Shown here one piece after another: positions 22,938 through 31,719 of a DNA stretch of 46,472 nucleotides (positions are counted from its first letter, which is position 1; each line of letters starts with the position of its first letter). The stretch lies in NCBI GenBank assembly GCA_050694055.1, contig JBOGWX010000160.1:1-46472 (forward strand), written 5' to 3'. The position numbers and the translations under genes were made by a program. The notes beneath the pieces were generated by a model. It made no database searches and had not been told where the DNA came from. It saw only the letters and a list, made by a program, of their open reading frames with translations. Source of the DNA: WHSV01 sp050694055. GTDB lineage: Bacteria; Actinomycetota; CADDZG01; WHSQ01.

Positions 22938-24011
22938 GTGAGCGGGAAGCGGCGAACGCATCTTCTCGATGCACACAGGCGTCTCGGGGCCCGCATCGTG
23001 GAGTTCGGCGGCTGGGACATGCCGCTGCAATACACGGGCGTCGTGGCCGAGCACAGCGCGGTGAGAGAGAGGGTCGGAGTATTCGACGTGAGCCACCTCG
23101 GCAAGCTGCGGGTGGCCACGGAGGCCGGCACGGCGGCGTTGCAGCACGCGGTCACGGCCGATGTCGAGGCCCTCGAGGTCGGGCGGGCCAGCTATGCGCT
23201 CGTGCTCACCGACGACGGTGGCACGGTGGACGACGTCTTCGTTTACCGCGTCGCCGAACACGAGTGGCTGGTGGTGCCGAACGCGGCCAACGTGGCCGCG
23301 GTCACGGAGATGATCGAAGCATCGGGGGGGCAGGTCTCGGACGAATGGGACCGGTGGGCGATCCTTGCGATTCAGGGACCGAGGTCTTTCGACGCGTTCT
23401 CCGAGGTGTGGCCGGACGGTGGCGCGACGGACCTCAAGTTGCATACATGGTGCTCGCTCGACGTCTTCGGTGAGCAAGCCATGGTCGCCCGTACCGGGTA
23501 TACGGGCGAGCGAGGCTTCGAGCTCTACGCTCCCGCGACCGTCGCCGTGCAGGCCTTCGAGAGCTTGCTCCGCGCCGGTGTCACCCCGGTGGGGCTCGGA
23601 GCGCGCGACACCCTGCGGCTCGAGATGGGCTACGCGCTCTACGGCCATGAGCTGAGGCGGGACATCAACCCTCTCGAGGCCGGGCTCGGTTGGGCGGTGA
23701 AGTGGAGTGCGGACTTTCGAGGGAGGGGCGCGCTCGCGGCAATCAAGGAGAGGGGTGCCGCAAGAAGACTCTTCGGTATCGTGTGCGGCGGCAGGGGAGT
23801 GCCGCGCCAGGGCCACGCCGTCTTCGACGGGGACACCCAGATCGGCGAGCTCACCAGCGGGAACTTCTCGCCGACGCTCGGCACCGGAATCGGGCTCGCC
23901 CTCGGATCGCGTGAACTGGTGCCCGAGGAGGGCCACGCCGTGACCATCGCGGCGCGGGGTCGGCGGATCGAGGGCGATATCGTTAAGCCGCCCTTCGTCA
24001 AGAAGACTTAG
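22938..24011 (+). CDS. gcvT: Aminomethyltransferase, glycine cleavage T protein
   Basis: A 357-residue T protein that releases ammonia from the H-bound aminomethyl group and forms 5,10-methylene-tetrahydrofolate. Motifs: LDAHRRLGARIVEFGGWDMPLQYTG, FDVSHLGKL with the catalytic Asp region, RTGYTGERGFELYAP, and LGARDTLRLEMGYALYGHEL. The C-terminal OB-like domain carries GELTSGNFSPTLGTGIGLAL. GTG 22938 is the longest start; the end is followed by 72 bp of repeat-rich DNA before gcvPA. Confidence 0.97.
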   Translation: MSGKRRTHLLDAHRRLGARIVEFGGWDMPLQYTGVVAEHSAVRERVGVFDVSHLGKLRVATEAGTAALQHAVTADVEALEVGRASYALVLTDDGGTVDDVFVYRVAEHEWLVVPNAANVAAVTEMIEASGGQVSDEWDRWAILAIQGPRSFDAFSEVWPDGGATDLKLHTWCSLDVFGEQAMVARTGYTGERGFELYAPATVAVQAFESLLRAGVTPVGLGARDTLRLEMGYALYGHELRRDINPLEAGLGWAVKWSADFRGRGALAAIKERGAARRLFGIVCGGRGVPRQGHAVFDGDTQIGELTSGNFSPTLGTGIGLALGSRELVPEEGHAVTIAARGRRIEGDIVKPPFVKKT

Positions 24012-24028
24012 AGAAGACCAGAGAAGCG

Positions 24029-24064
24029 ACAAGGCGACACATCGACAGGTAGAGAAATCGACAG
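24029..24064. repeat. ACAAGGCGAC and two (A/C)ATCGACAG sites upstream of gcvPA
   Basis: ACAAGGCGAC (24029-24038) also occurs at 9351-9360. ACATCGACAG (24039-24048) and AAATCGACAG (24055-24064) are 16 bp apart; the last ends 19 nt before the gcvPA TTG. These are the rightmost members of the family that I found. Confidence 0.45.
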
Positions 24065-24083
24065 ATCTACTGGGGGCCTCGCG

Positions 24084-25424
24084 TTGGACTTCGCGCCACA
24101 CACGCACGACGACGACAAGGAGATGCTCGCGGCGATCGGGCTGGCAGAGCTCGACGAGCTGTTCGAACCGATCGAGTCGTCCCTGCAACTGACCCGCCCG
24201 CTCGCGGTGCCGCCCGCGCTCGACGAGGTGGAGCTCCTCGACCACCTGAGCCGCCTCGCGGGCCGCTCGTCGGGTCCCGACGAGCTGGTGTGCTTCGCGG
24301 GAGGCGGCAGCTACGACCACCACCTGCCACCCGTGGTGAAGGCGCTCGCCGCACGGGCGGAGTTCGCCACCTCCTATACGCCGTATCAGCCCGAGCTGAG
24401 CCAAGGGGTGCTGCAGGCCGTCTTCGAGTTCCAGACCCTGGTGTGCGAGCTGTACGGCATGGAGGTCGCGAACGCCTCGCTGTACGACGGCGCCAATGCG
24501 CTGGTGGAGGCCGTCACGCTGTCCATGAGGGCAACGCGGCGCCGCCGGGTGTTGGTGGGCGCGACGGTGCATCCGCACTACGTCGAGGTGCTCCGAACCT
24601 ATACCTCAGGTTTAGACCTGGACATCGAGCTGGTTCCCTTCGGTGACGACGGTGCCGTGCACTGGGCGTCGGTGGATGCGGCGGGAGCCGCCGGGGTGGT
24701 CTGTGCCTATCCCAATTTCTTCGGGCGGATCGAGGACCTCGAGAGCGCCTCCTCGAGCGCCCATGCCGCGGGGGCGCTGTCGATCGCGGTCACCGATCCG
24801 ACGGCGATGGGGGTCCTGGCCTCGCCGGCCGCACTCGGTGCGGACGTCGCGGTGGGAGAGGGACAGGGCCTCGGCAACCCCAAGTCGTACGGCGGTCCTT
24901 ACGTCGGACTCTTCGCGACCAAGCTCGATCACGTCCGGCAGGTGCCGGGACGCATCGCGGGCCAGACGCTCGACGCCGACGGCCGCCGGGCGTTCGTGCT
25001 GACCTTACAGGCGCGCGAGCAGCACATACGAAGGGCCAAGGCGACCTCCAACGTCTGCACCAACCAGACCCTGATGGCGATCTTCGCCGCCGTCTACCTC
25101 GGCTGGCTCGGCCCCCAGGGGCTCGAGCGCCTGGGCGAGGTCTGCCTCCGCCGCACCGCCTTCGCCGCCCGGCGTCTGGCCGACATACCCGGCTGCGAGA
25201 TCGCATTCGAAGGCCCCCATTTCAAAGAGCTGGTCTTGCGCACGCCCGGCGACGCGACGGAGCTCGCACGCAAGCTCGCCTCCAGGGGCTATCTCGCGGG
25301 TCCCGCGCTCGGGCGGTGGTGGCCCGAGCTCGGGGACTGTCTGCTGCTGGCGGTAACGGAGCGACGAACGGAAGAGCACATCACGGGGCTCGCCGAGGCC
25401 ATCGAAAAGGAGTTGGCGGGATGA
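24084..25424 (+). CDS. gcvPA: Glycine dehydrogenase (decarboxylating) subunit 1
   Basis: A 446-residue N-terminal-half P protein of the two-subunit type (usual about 440-450). Typical stretches: FAGGGSYDHHLPPVVKALAARAEFATSYTPYQPELSQGVLQAVFEFQTLVCELYGMEVANASLYDG, and GEGQGLGNPKSYGGPYVGLFA. It pairs with gcvPB to decarboxylate glycine with PLP and load the H protein. TTG 24084 is the start by homology; GGGGG lies upstream. It overlaps gcvPB by ATGA. Many actinobacteria carry a single-chain GcvP, so the split form is a useful taxonomic hint. Confidence 0.96.
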   Translation: MDFAPHTHDDDKEMLAAIGLAELDELFEPIESSLQLTRPLAVPPALDEVELLDHLSRLAGRSSGPDELVCFAGGGSYDHHLPPVVKALAARAEFATSYTPYQPELSQGVLQAVFEFQTLVCELYGMEVANASLYDGANALVEAVTLSMRATRRRRVLVGATVHPHYVEVLRTYTSGLDLDIELVPFGDDGAVHWASVDAAGAAGVVCAYPNFFGRIEDLESASSSAHAAGALSIAVTDPTAMGVLASPAALGADVAVGEGQGLGNPKSYGGPYVGLFATKLDHVRQVPGRIAGQTLDADGRRAFVLTLQAREQHIRRAKATSNVCTNQTLMAIFAAVYLGWLGPQGLERLGEVCLRRTAFAARRLADIPGCEIAFEGPHFKELVLRTPGDATELARKLASRGYLAGPALGRWWPELGDCLLLAVTERRTEEHITGLAEAIEKELAG

Positions 25425-26938
25425 CGAAGGCGCACGGCTCTCTCGAGAGATCCGCAGGCACCCGGACCCCCGCAGAAACCGGCGCGGGCTTTCCTCTGGT
25501 CTTCGAACTGTCGCGCGCGGGACGTCGCGCCTGGTCGCTACCCGAGGTCAAGGTCGACGCACCCACCTTGGACGAGCTGATCCCCGAGAGGTTCCGGCGA
25601 TCGACCGCTCCCGTGCTTCCGGAGGTAAGCGAACGCGATCTCGTGACTCACTACACGCGTCTGAGCCAGCGGAACTGGGCGATCGACGTCGGCGCCTATC
25701 CACTCGGCTCGTGCTCGATGAAGTACAACCCGAAGGTCGCCGAGGAGGCGGCCGCCCTGCCGGGGTTCGCCGCCCTGCACCCATTGGCCGACGACGAACT
25801 CGTGCAGGGTGCCCTCGAGTTGCTCGGAGCGTTGCAGGAGGCGCTCTGCGAGGCGACCGGCATGAACGCGCTCACCATGCAGCCCGCGGCCGGTGCGCAG
25901 GGAGAGCTCACCGGCTTGCTGATCATGCGCGCCTATCATCAAGCCAACGGCGACGCCAGGCACCGCGTCGTCATTCCGGACTCGGCGCACGGCACGAATC
26001 CCGCAAGCGTCTCGCTCGCCGGTTACCAGGTCACCGAGGTTCGTTCCGACGAGCGCGGGCTGGTAGACGTCGATGCTCTGATCGAGGTGCTCGATGAAGA
26101 CGTCGCAGGATTGATGCTCACCAACCCCAACACGCTTGGCTTGTTCGAGCGCGACATCGTGCGCATCGCCAAGGCAGTGCACGAAGCCGGCGGGCTGCTG
26201 TACTACGACGGAGCGAACTTCAACTCGATCGTAGGCGTGGTTCGACCGGGGGACATGGGGTTCGACATCGTCCACCTGAACCTGCACAAGACCTTTGCGA
26301 CCCCACATGGAGGCGGAGGCCCCGGCTCGGGGCCTCTGGCCGTCGCCGAACGGCTGGCGCGATTCCTGCCGGCCCCCGTTCTGGTGTTCGACAGGGGCGC
26401 GGAGAAATGGAGGTGGGACCACGATCGTCCCGACTCGATCGGCCGCATCCACAGCTTTCACGGGAACTTCGGGATCAACGTGCGCGCCTACGCGTACTTG
26501 CGCTCACTGGGACCCGAAGGACTCCGAAGGGTCGCCGAACGAGCGGTCCTAAACGCCAACTACCTGCGGACGCTGGTGGCGGAAGATTTTCCTACCAAGT
26601 ATCCGGGGGCCTGCATGCACGAATTCGTGGCGAGTGCGAAGTCGCTGAAGAAACACGGCGTCAGGGCAATGGACGTCGCCAAACGGCTCATCGACTTCGG
26701 CTACCACCCTCCGACGGTGTACTTCCCGCTGGTGGTCGAGGAGGCGCTGATGGTCGAGCCCACCGAGACCGAGTCGAAGGAGACGATCGACGGCCTGGCC
26801 GGCGCGCTCAAGCAGATCGCCGTGGAGGCGGCCGAGAATCCAGAGCTGCTCCACGCCGCGCCTCTCACCACTCCGGTCCGTCGCCCGGACGAGGCGCGCG
26901 CCGCCCGCCGGCTGACGGTTCGCTGGTCGGCGGACTAA
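25421..26938 (+). CDS. gcvPB: Glycine dehydrogenase (decarboxylating) subunit 2
   Basis: A 505-residue PLP subunit of the split P protein. The PLP-binding Lys is in VHLNLHKTFATPHGGGGPGSGP; other conserved parts are YPLGSCSMKYNPK, QPAAGAQGELTGLLIMRAYH, IPDSAHGTNPASV and TNPNTLGLFE. ATG 25421 overlaps the gcvPA stop and has AAAGGAG (25406-25412). Family lengths are about 480-490, so it carries a slightly long N terminus with a polar leader (residues 1-25). Confidence 0.96.
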   Translation: MTKAHGSLERSAGTRTPAETGAGFPLVFELSRAGRRAWSLPEVKVDAPTLDELIPERFRRSTAPVLPEVSERDLVTHYTRLSQRNWAIDVGAYPLGSCSMKYNPKVAEEAAALPGFAALHPLADDELVQGALELLGALQEALCEATGMNALTMQPAAGAQGELTGLLIMRAYHQANGDARHRVVIPDSAHGTNPASVSLAGYQVTEVRSDERGLVDVDALIEVLDEDVAGLMLTNPNTLGLFERDIVRIAKAVHEAGGLLYYDGANFNSIVGVVRPGDMGFDIVHLNLHKTFATPHGGGGPGSGPLAVAERLARFLPAPVLVFDRGAEKWRWDHDRPDSIGRIHSFHGNFGINVRAYAYLRSLGPEGLRRVAERAVLNANYLRTLVAEDFPTKYPGACMHEFVASAKSLKKHGVRAMDVAKRLIDFGYHPPTVYFPLVVEEALMVEPTETESKETIDGLAGALKQIAVEAAENPELLHAAPLTTPVRRPDEARAARRLTVRWSAD

Positions 26939-27143
26939 AGGCTCGTCCGGAGCCGGGGCAATCGACACTCTGCGCGTCGGGCGGCACCGCCCCGCCGGCT
27001 CTGGTGCGGAGCCGCGCGTCTCGGCCGGCGGCGCGTGGCTGGAGGCTCTCAAGCTGGTTGCGTTCACGCGCGCGCTGTACCTGCTGGTCGCCTATCTCGC
27101 CGCCTCGTTTCTCGCGTCCACCGAGGGCTCGTCGCAAGTCGGG

Positions 27144-28139
27144 GTGCTCGAGCTGTGGACACGTTGGGACGCCAGACATTTCCTCGAGATCGCGGAGTTC
27201 GGCTACACGGATCCGCGCACCGACCCCCACGCAACGGCCTTCTTTCCGCTCTATCCACTCCTGATAAGGGCATCATCGGCCGCCGGCCTCAACCCGGCCC
27301 TCGCGGGGATGTTGATCTCGACCGCGGCGAGCGTGGTGGCCGTCGCCTACCTGTACCGGCTGGCGGAGGAGGAACTGGGCCGCGGTGCGGGCAGGCGGGC
27401 CGCGTTGTACCTGCTGTTCTTTCCCACTGCGGTCTTCCTAGTGGCCCCGTACAGCGAAGCCCTGTTCTTGGCGGGGGCGGTGCCGGCCTTCTTCTATGCA
27501 CGGCGCGGGCGCTGGCCGGCCTCGGGTGCGTGTGCTGCGGTGTCGCTGGGGGCGCGCGCGGCAGGAGCGTTCCTGATTTTCGGGCTGGCTTTGGAGTTCG
27601 TGCGCCGCAGGGACTTCACGCGCGCATCGCTTCTGCGCGCCGCCGGCGCAGGCGTCATCGCGCTGCTTCCGCTGGTCGCTTACGCGGCGTATCTCGCCAG
27701 CCTCGAGGGTGATCCGTTCTATTTCTTCACCGACCAGCGCCTGGGGTGGGGGCGCGAGCTCTCCGGGCCCCTCGAGGCGCTGCGTAACACCTGGGGTGCG
27801 ACCCGGGTCGGCGCCGGAGAGGGGGCGCCGACCAACTTCGTGATCGGCTGGCGCGTCGAGATCGTCGCTGTGGCCCTGGGGCTCGGGGCGGTCGTCTGGG
27901 CGCTGCTCGAGAGGGAGTGGGGCTACGCGGGTTTCATGGGGTCGTTGCTCGTGTCGCTTATGGCGAGCACCGCCTATCTCAGCGTTCCTCGTATGTTGCT
28001 GTCCATGTTCCCGATCGTGCTGTTCATCGCACGCTGGACGCACGGGCGTGCGCGACGCCACGAGACGGTCTTGCTGGCTTGCGCGTCGATCGCGATGCTG
28101 GGGGTGGTGGTGTTCACCCGGCAGGCTTGGTTCTATTGA
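27144..28139 (+). CDS. PIG-V/GT-C-like membrane glycosyltransferase, start uncertain
   Basis: A polytopic membrane protein of the PIG-V mannosyltransferase type. The N-terminal WTRWDARHFLEIAEFGY with the WDxxHF pattern is the lumenal acidic motif of this family; FFPLYPLLIR and LFFPTAVFLVAPYSEALFLA follow, then about eight further membrane segments. It likely transfers a polyprenyl-linked sugar to an envelope glycan or protein. Start problem: GTG 27144 begins after the first predicted membrane helix (ALYLLVAYLAASFLA, encoded 27072-27116), yet the frame is open through the whole gap after gcvPB and contains no ATG, GTG or TTG. ATC 26961, CTG 26970 or CTG 27039 are possible unusual starts. The end is followed by the copper oxidase after 28 bp. 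Confidence 0.78.
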   Translation: MLELWTRWDARHFLEIAEFGYTDPRTDPHATAFFPLYPLLIRASSAAGLNPALAGMLISTAASVVAVAYLYRLAEEELGRGAGRRAALYLLFFPTAVFLVAPYSEALFLAGAVPAFFYARRGRWPASGACAAVSLGARAAGAFLIFGLALEFVRRRDFTRASLLRAAGAGVIALLPLVAYAAYLASLEGDPFYFFTDQRLGWGRELSGPLEALRNTWGATRVGAGEGAPTNFVIGWRVEIVAVALGLGAVVWALLEREWGYAGFMGSLLVSLMASTAYLSVPRMLLSMFPIVLFIARWTHGRARRHETVLLACASIAMLGVVVFTRQAWFY

Positions 28140-28167
28140 CGTCCGAATCGAAACAAGGAGAGAGCGC

Positions 28168-29160
28168 GTGCAACTACGTAGACCGCCCGGATCGTGGATT
28201 GCGGCGGTGCTCATGGCCCTGGCGCTTCTGACCGGCGCGCTGGTGTGGTCGTGGCCGACCGTCGCTCAGACCGACGACGAGCCGAGGGAGCAAGTTTGCG
28301 AGGTAGCGACCGCCGACCAGGAGATCCTGCTGTTCGCGGAGCAGATCAACAAGAACCGAATCGGCTACTCCCTCCGACGGGGACGGCCCATCATCCCCGG
28401 CCCGACGGTAGAGATGAACGAGGGCGAATGCGTCGCCGTCACCCTCAAGAACAGGACGAAGAGGAGGGTCTCGTTGCATGCGCACGGGGTCGACTACACG
28501 ACCGCCAGCGACGGGACGCCGCTCAACGACGGCTGTGTCGCCCCTCGTAAGAAACTCACCTACGTGTGGCAGGCTCACTCGCAGTCGCTGCGAGAAGATG
28601 GTTCGGTCGAGCCCGGCTCGGCCGGCTACTGGCACTACCACGATCACTGCCGCGGCAGTCAACATGGGACGCCCGGTATCAACAAAGGCCTCTTCGGCGC
28701 GTTGATCGTGCGAGCTCCCGATGACCCGCGCCCGGATGTCGAGCCCTGCGTCCTCGTCATGATCGGCACGACCTTCGCATTCAAGCGCGCTCCCGACACT
28801 CCGCTGTGCGAAGCCAACCTGGGGGAGCGAGCCGAGTTCGTCGTCATCACCCACGGGGACGACTTCCATACCTTCCACCTGCACGGTCATCGCTGGGCCG
28901 ATACGCGCAGCGGTTCGCTGGGCTCGCCAAACGATCCATCACGGGTCGTAGACAACAAGACGTCCGGGCCGGCCGATTCCTTCGGCTTCCAAGTGATCGC
29001 AGGCGAACGGGTCGGACCCGGAGCCTGGATGTATCACTGTCACGTCCAGAACCACTCCGAGCTAGGCATGTCCGGCATCTTCCTGGTGCGCAACGCGGAC
29101 GGGTCGATTCCGCCGGGGGCCCAAGAGGCCCTGGACAGATTCAGCGGTCATAGCCACTGA
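28168..29160 (+). CDS. Secreted two-domain multicopper oxidase
   Basis: A 330-residue exported oxidase (signal WIAAVLMALALLTGALVWSW, Ala-rich cleavage near VAQ). Two cupredoxin domains. Copper ligands: HAHGVD and WHYHDHC in domain 1; FHLHGHRW and the type-1 site MYHCHVQNHSELGM (His-Cys-His, axial Met) in domain 2. With the type-1 site only in domain 2 this is the small-laccase plan, which works as a trimer. It oxidises phenols or metal ions outside the membrane; the substrate cannot be told. GTG 28168 has AAGGAGAG (28155-28162). Two Cys pairs (CEVAT, DGCVAP, DHCRG, EPCVL) may form disulfides. Confidence 0.9.
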   Translation: MQLRRPPGSWIAAVLMALALLTGALVWSWPTVAQTDDEPREQVCEVATADQEILLFAEQINKNRIGYSLRRGRPIIPGPTVEMNEGECVAVTLKNRTKRRVSLHAHGVDYTTASDGTPLNDGCVAPRKKLTYVWQAHSQSLREDGSVEPGSAGYWHYHDHCRGSQHGTPGINKGLFGALIVRAPDDPRPDVEPCVLVMIGTTFAFKRAPDTPLCEANLGERAEFVVITHGDDFHTFHLHGHRWADTRSGSLGSPNDPSRVVDNKTSGPADSFGFQVIAGERVGPGAWMYHCHVQNHSELGMSGIFLVRNADGSIPPGAQEALDRFSGHSH

Positions 29161-29275
29161 CGAAGAGTCCGGAGCCACCATCGTGGGTAAGCGTTGCCTC
29201 TATGGAATGTTTTTCGGGTAAAGCGACCGGCTGTGCCGGATCGATTCGCCACGGCGGTGTGAGTCAGGGGGACGG

Positions 29276-30955
29276 ATGAGCGGACGGGTCGTGCTGGTCG
29301 GAGCCATAGCTGCGGCCGCGCTGGTCGCAAACGTAGCGGTTCACGCGACCCCTGAGCCGACGACGGTCGACCGGACGATCGTCGGCACGGGCGAGAAGAC
29401 GCTCGACTACGGGCCCGGGGATGCGCGCGTCACGCGGTCGCTGCAATGGGACGACACCGGGGGACGTGGACGCCCACTGGCGGCCTTCAAGCAGGTCAGC
29501 GACATACACGTCATCGACGAGGAGTCCCCGGGCCGGGTCGAGTACTTCGATGCGTGCGGCAGCCCGTTCAACAGCGCCTACCGGGTGCAGGAGGCGCTGT
29601 CCACGCAGGTAGGTAACTCTATGCTGCAGACGCTGAGCCGGTTCGAGTCCGGCCCCGTCACCGGCGAACGACTCCGCTTCGTCGTGTCTACCGGCGACAA
29701 CGTCGACAACAACCAGTTCAACGAGACCCGCTGGTTCATCGACCTCCTGGACGGCGAGGAAGTGAAGCCCGATTCCGGGGCGCCCGGGTACGACGGCTAC
29801 ACTCGCGAGCAGTTCAGCGGCGCTCTGACCGAGCAGGATCTCGAGCGCGCGCAGCAATCCTTCACCTCGGTGGGGGCTCAGTCGAAGTGGTACGCGGTGC
29901 TGGGGAACCACGACGGTCTCGTACAGGGCAACGTTCCCGCCAACGACTTGTTCAACAGCATCGCAACCGGCGGGCTGAAGGCCTTCGTGCCCATCGAGGG
30001 CTTTCAGGACTGCCCCGGTGACCTCGAGCCCGCGACCATCACGGCGATAGTCGAGCGGGCCCTTACCACCTCGGGCCGGGCGGTTCCTGCGGACCCGGAC
30101 CGTCGCTTCCTCTCCAAGGCCGAGCTCATCGACGAGCACTTCCAGACCACCGGGAAACCCGAGGGCCATGGGCTCGAGAGCGCTCCTACGGTCGAAGGGG
30201 AGCGTCAGGGTTACTACAGCTTCCGCATCGCCCCGAAGGTCCGGGGTATTTCGCTCGACACCGTTGCGCACACGGGCGGGGGTTCCAACGGGCACGTGCC
30301 CGATTCCCAGTTCCGCTGGCTGGAGAGACAACTCAAGAAGAACTCGACCCGGTTCTACGAAGGAGGGGAGAAGCGGAGAAATCGAAAGGGCACCGACCGG
30401 TTGATCGTGCTCTTCTCGCACCACTCCTCGGCCTCCCTCGACAACCCTCCCGGGCTCGACGACGATGCTCCCTATCATTGCTTCAAGAAATCGGATGCAC
30501 CGAACTGCGCGGCGGGAGCGGGCCTCCACGGTCTGCTCAGACGCTTCCCCAACGTCGTCGCGTGGATCAACGGACACGAGCACAACAACGCCGTTCGTCC
30601 CTTTGCGAAGGGCAAGAACCAGAAGAACAAGGCGCGTGGGTTCTGGGAGATCAATACCGCCTCGCACATCGACTGGCCCCAGCAGACACGCCTCCTCGAA
30701 CTAGCGTGGAAGCCGGGGGTACGAGCGAAGGACACGTTGTTCGTCTATGCGACCGTCGTCGATCATGCCGCTCCACCCGAGCTGCCCGATCCCGAGTCGG
30801 TGCCGGTGGAGGACTATCTCGCGGCCCTCGCCCGCATCGAGGCCTATCACGACGCGTGCGTGCGCAGTGGTCAAGCCAAATGCGAGGCGAACGGTGAGCC
30901 CGAGGACCGCAACGTCAAGCTGGTGATGAAGGCGCCGTTCGATCTCGGGCGGTAA
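29276..30955 (+). CDS. Secreted calcineurin-like metallophosphoesterase (TIGR03767-type)
   Basis: A 559-residue exported protein with an N-terminal hydrophobic segment (VVLVGAIAAAALVANVAV). The metallophosphoesterase motifs are in order: SDIHVID (about 75), STGDNVDNNQ, GNHDGL, LFSHHSS, and NGHEHNN. These are metal ligands of a dinuclear phosphoesterase. The length and the PPA1498-like layout fit the actinobacterial family TIGR03767; its substrate is unknown. ATG 29276 is preceded by GGGGGACGG. The 115-bp gap before it contains an AT-rich stretch with no gene. It may be a phosphate-scavenging enzyme (inference). Confidence 0.9.
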   Translation: MSGRVVLVGAIAAAALVANVAVHATPEPTTVDRTIVGTGEKTLDYGPGDARVTRSLQWDDTGGRGRPLAAFKQVSDIHVIDEESPGRVEYFDACGSPFNSAYRVQEALSTQVGNSMLQTLSRFESGPVTGERLRFVVSTGDNVDNNQFNETRWFIDLLDGEEVKPDSGAPGYDGYTREQFSGALTEQDLERAQQSFTSVGAQSKWYAVLGNHDGLVQGNVPANDLFNSIATGGLKAFVPIEGFQDCPGDLEPATITAIVERALTTSGRAVPADPDRRFLSKAELIDEHFQTTGKPEGHGLESAPTVEGERQGYYSFRIAPKVRGISLDTVAHTGGGSNGHVPDSQFRWLERQLKKNSTRFYEGGEKRRNRKGTDRLIVLFSHHSSASLDNPPGLDDDAPYHCFKKSDAPNCAAGAGLHGLLRRFPNVVAWINGHEHNNAVRPFAKGKNQKNKARGFWEINTASHIDWPQQTRLLELAWKPGVRAKDTLFVYATVVDHAAPPELPDPESVPVEDYLAALARIEAYHDACVRSGQAKCEANGEPEDRNVKLVMKAPFDLGR

Positions 30956-31099
30956 TCGCGAGGGCGACCTTCGACCATCTTTTCCCAGGTCTGCGGATCT
31001 TGCTCTTGACCGACTAGTCCGATATGACTAATTCGTGACCATCGCGTGATCTGGGCCCTTTTGGTGGCCCGGCGCGCCGCGAACGCTCGCTGTCCCACA

Positions 31100-31134
31100 C
31101 CGGCGGGCGGGGAGACCAGGCCCCCGCCCGCCGG
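31100..31134. terminator. GC-rich 13-bp stem-loop
   Basis: Perfect 13-bp arms and loop AGACCAGGC. It is 145 bp after the metallophosphoesterase stop, so it may end that transcript, but it lacks a T-run. Confidence 0.45.
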
Positions 31135-31441
31135 CCCCCTCTCTCACGGGTGGTTCGGCGCGAAGCCGGGCGGTCGAAGGGTGCGCCGGGCCTCCGCAAA
31201 GAAGCGGTGCACGCGCCGAAAATGAAAGGCGGCTTCGATGCTGATGATGCCGTCGGCACTGCGGCGTTAGAGAGTTTCGACCTGTAGCGACGTGAGCGTC
31301 GGTATCGGTCGAGGAAGCGCTCGCCACCGGCGGCGCCGAGGCCCGCCCATGACTGCGCTCACACGAGCGAGCGTGAGCCATCTGGCGTCCCGGCACCGGC
31401 TCGCAGAAGCGGGCGCGACCGTACCGACTCGGCCGTCTAAG

Positions 31442-31471
31442 CCGAAGTTCCCCACCGCGCGGGAACTTCGG
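31442..31471. terminator. 11-bp stem-loop flanked by GTCTAAG direct repeats
   Basis: Perfect inverted arms with an 8-nt loop. The flanking GTCTAAG copies on both sides make it look more like a small inserted or duplicated element than a plain terminator; no T-run follows. Confidence 0.45.
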
Positions 31472-31560
31472 TCTAAGGAACCTTTCATCGTGGCCTCATG
31501 GTCGGTTCATCGCCGGCCGATAGCGATAGAGGGCGGCCAGAGGAATCGAGGACCGGAGCA

Positions 31561-31719
31561 ATGGCTACCAGGCAACAGCGAGTCCAGACGAGATCGAGAC
31601 GGCGCCCACTCGAGGCAGAAACGAGCCCTGTGAGACCCGCCCCGCGACGCCCGGGCCGGCGCCGCCCGGCTTCCACCCGGTCTCTGCTAAGGAAGATCGA
31701 GGAGAGCCTCGCGCTCTAG
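31561..31719 (+). CDS. Possible small basic protein, 52 codons
   Basis: ATG 31561, preceded by GGACCGGAGC (GGAG about 4-5 nt before the ATG), opens 52 codons rich in Arg (RSRRRPLEAE, RPGRRRPASTRSLLRKIEESL). There are no hydrophobic segments. It could be a small nucleic-acid-binding protein or a chance frame in GC-rich DNA. I do not recognise it; the start and composition are the only support. Confidence 0.3.
   Translation: MATRQQRVQTRSRRRPLEAETSPVRPAPRRPGRRRPASTRSLLRKIEESLAL

Noticed and set aside
24012..24083. Glycine riboswitch before gcvPA
   Set aside because: The gap is only 72 bp and lacks the conserved glycine aptamer sequences; it contains the palindrome family instead.
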